Part shown: piece by piece, positions 22,521-23,435 of the stretch
Position numbering within the stretch: the first letter of the stretch is position 1
Layout: each line of letters starts with the position of its first letter
Assembly (NCBI GenBank): GCA_015487335.1
Contig: WFPZ01000276.1
Span: 1-23,435, forward strand
DNA length: 23,435 nucleotides
Origin: Paracoccaceae bacterium
GTDB lineage: Bacteria > Pseudomonadota > Alphaproteobacteria > Rhodobacterales > Rhodobacteraceae
Direction: 5' to 3'
The notes under the pieces: generated by a model
Database searches by the model: none
Seen by the model: the letters and a program-made list of their open reading frames with translations, nothing else
Told to the model about the DNA's origin: nothing
Made by a program: the position numbers and the translations under genes

Positions 22521-23435
22521 CTACTTGTCGGATACCGGCCTGGCGTCGTTCACGTTGACGCGGAACAGCCCGTCACGGATATCCTTCTCGACGGCGCGCA
22601 CCTTGGCCACCACTTCGGGCGGCACCAGGTTTTCATCCAGCACGATGGATCCGCCACCGTATTTCATGAAGCTGTACTGCCCGTAGTCGGCCGCTTCCCA
22701 GCGCCCCTCGGCCACCGCCTTGATGGCGCGGTCGATGGTCGGCTCCATGTGCCACAGGGCCGAAGCGAGGATGGTGTCCGGATAATCGGCCGAGGTGTCG
22801 ATCACGTTGCCGATCGCCTTCACGCCGCGCTCCACCGCCGCGTCCGACACGCCGAAGCGTTCGGCGTACATGATATCGGCGCCGGCATCCATCATCGCGA
22901 ACGCCGCTTCCTTGGCCTTTGGCGGATCATACCAGCTGTCGATGAAGTTCACGAGAAACTTCACATCCGGGTTGACCGAACGCGCCCCGTCCATGAAGGC
23001 GTTCATCAGCCGGTTCACCTCGGGGATCGCATAGCCCCCGACCATGCCGATGATGTTGCTCTTGGTCATCGAGCCGGCGACGATTCCGGTCAGGTAGCTG
23101 GGTTCGTGGATCCAGTTGTCGAAAACCGAGAAATTGTTGCCCGACGGCCCGAAGGACGAGCCCATCAGGAAGGCGGTATCCGGGTAGTCGGCCGCGACCT
23201 TGCGCGCGGCGCGCTCCAGCCCGAAGACCTCGCCAACGATCAGTTGCTGCCCGGCCTCGGCATATTCGCGCATCACGCGCTCATAGTCCGTGTTGGCAAC
23301 GTTTTCCGAGTAGACGTATTCGATGTCACCGCGCTCGGCTGCGGCATTGAGCGCCTTGTGAATGCGGCTGATCCACTGCTGTTCCACCGGCAAAGTGTAG
23401 ATCGCCGCGACCTTGACCTTTTCGGCCATCGCCAC
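22521..23435 (-). CDS. BMP family ABC transporter substrate-binding protein (5' end outside window)
   Basis: At least 304 residues of a periplasmic/lipoprotein-type binding protein of the Bmp (basic membrane protein/PnrA) family are visible. This family binds purine and other nucleosides in ABC importers. The visible start is close to the mature N-terminus: AMAEKVKVAAIYTLPVEQQWISR is the first beta strand, and the preceding Ala residues look like the end of a signal peptide lying beyond the window. Typical segments follow, including ANTDYERVMREYAEAGQQLIVGEVF and FDNWIHEPSYLTGIVAGSMTKSNIIGMVGG. It ends in TAG at 22521. Ligand is not deducible from sequence, but the operon's deaminase suggests a pyrimidine or related base or nucleoside. 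Confidence 0.9.
   Translation of the reverse strand: MAMAEKVKVAAIYTLPVEQQWISRIHKALNAAAERGDIEYVYSENVANTDYERVMREYAEAGQQLIVGEVFGLERAARKVAADYPDTAFLMGSSFGPSGNNFSVFDNWIHEPSYLTGIVAGSMTKSNIIGMVGGYAIPEVNRLMNAFMDGARSVNPDVKFLVNFIDSWYDPPKAKEAAFAMMDAGADIMYAERFGVSDAAVERGVKAIGNVIDTSADYPDTILASALWHMEPTIDRAIKAVAEGRWEAADYGQYSFMKYGGGSIVLDENLVPPEVVAKVRAVEKDIRDGLFRVNVNDARPVSDK

Noticed and set aside
1..23435. CRISPR arrays, insertion sequences, tandem repeats, toxin-antitoxin pairs or phage defence genes
   Set aside because: No regularly spaced repeats, transposase motifs or short two-gene modules of those kinds are visible on either strand.

Overview
The window is about 23.4 kb of GC-rich, densely packed bacterial DNA. 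Protein signatures (MreB, MreC, RodA, KdsA, and the capsule-export protein with its N-terminal extension) and gene order point to an alphaproteobacterium, most likely a member of the Rhodobacteraceae. This is recognition of protein families, not a database match. Nothing in the sequence suggests a plasmid, phage or other mobile element; it reads as ordinary chromosome.

Plus strand, 18-6536: a complete rod-shape/elongasome operon, mreB-mreC-mreD-mrdA(PBP2)-rodA, followed by a GhrA-type 2-hydroxyacid dehydrogenase. From mreC onward every junction overlaps by 4-8 bases, so the genes are probably translationally coupled. Minus strand, 6643-8024: a uracil-DNA-glycosylase-family gene overlapping an SseB-like gene. 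Plus strand, 8102-9467: an ArsR-type repressor with a C-terminal cysteine cluster, overlapping a DUF318/ArsP-like permease. A perfect 16-bp palindrome lies just before the repressor start. Plus strand, 9551-10831: nhaA, an Na+/H+ antiporter whose ribosome binding site can be paired in a hairpin.

Plus strand, 11027-15674: a surface-polysaccharide cluster. It holds a KpsT-like ABC ATPase, a KpsE-like polysaccharide co-polymerase/export protein, KdsA (Kdo-8-phosphate synthase, metal-dependent type) and a phosphoglucomutase/phosphomannomutase. It looks like part of an ABC-transporter-dependent capsule pathway, since Kdo forms the lipid linker of such capsules, but the KpsM permease is missing from the window. 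A tRNA-Gln(TTG) gene follows at 15750-15824. A putative copper pair comes next: a secreted DUF411 protein and a caa3-type CtaG assembly protein.

Minus strand, 23435-17582: a transport and salvage operon. Reading from the right edge it encodes a BMP-family binding protein (5' end outside the window), a double-domain ABC ATPase, two permeases and a cytosine-deaminase-like amidohydrolase. It probably imports a nucleoside or nucleobase and deaminates it in the cytoplasm. A strong hairpin separates the binding-protein gene from the ATPase gene. The deaminase matches the E. coli CodA active site except at the position of Asp314, which is Cys here.

No wholly new multi-gene system is evident. The most interesting leads are the ArsR/permease metal(loid) unit with its operator, the altered deaminase active site, the sequestered nhaA ribosome binding site, the intercistronic hairpin, and the G7-T-C8 tract inside mrdA. 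No stretch longer than 300 bases lacks a gene.
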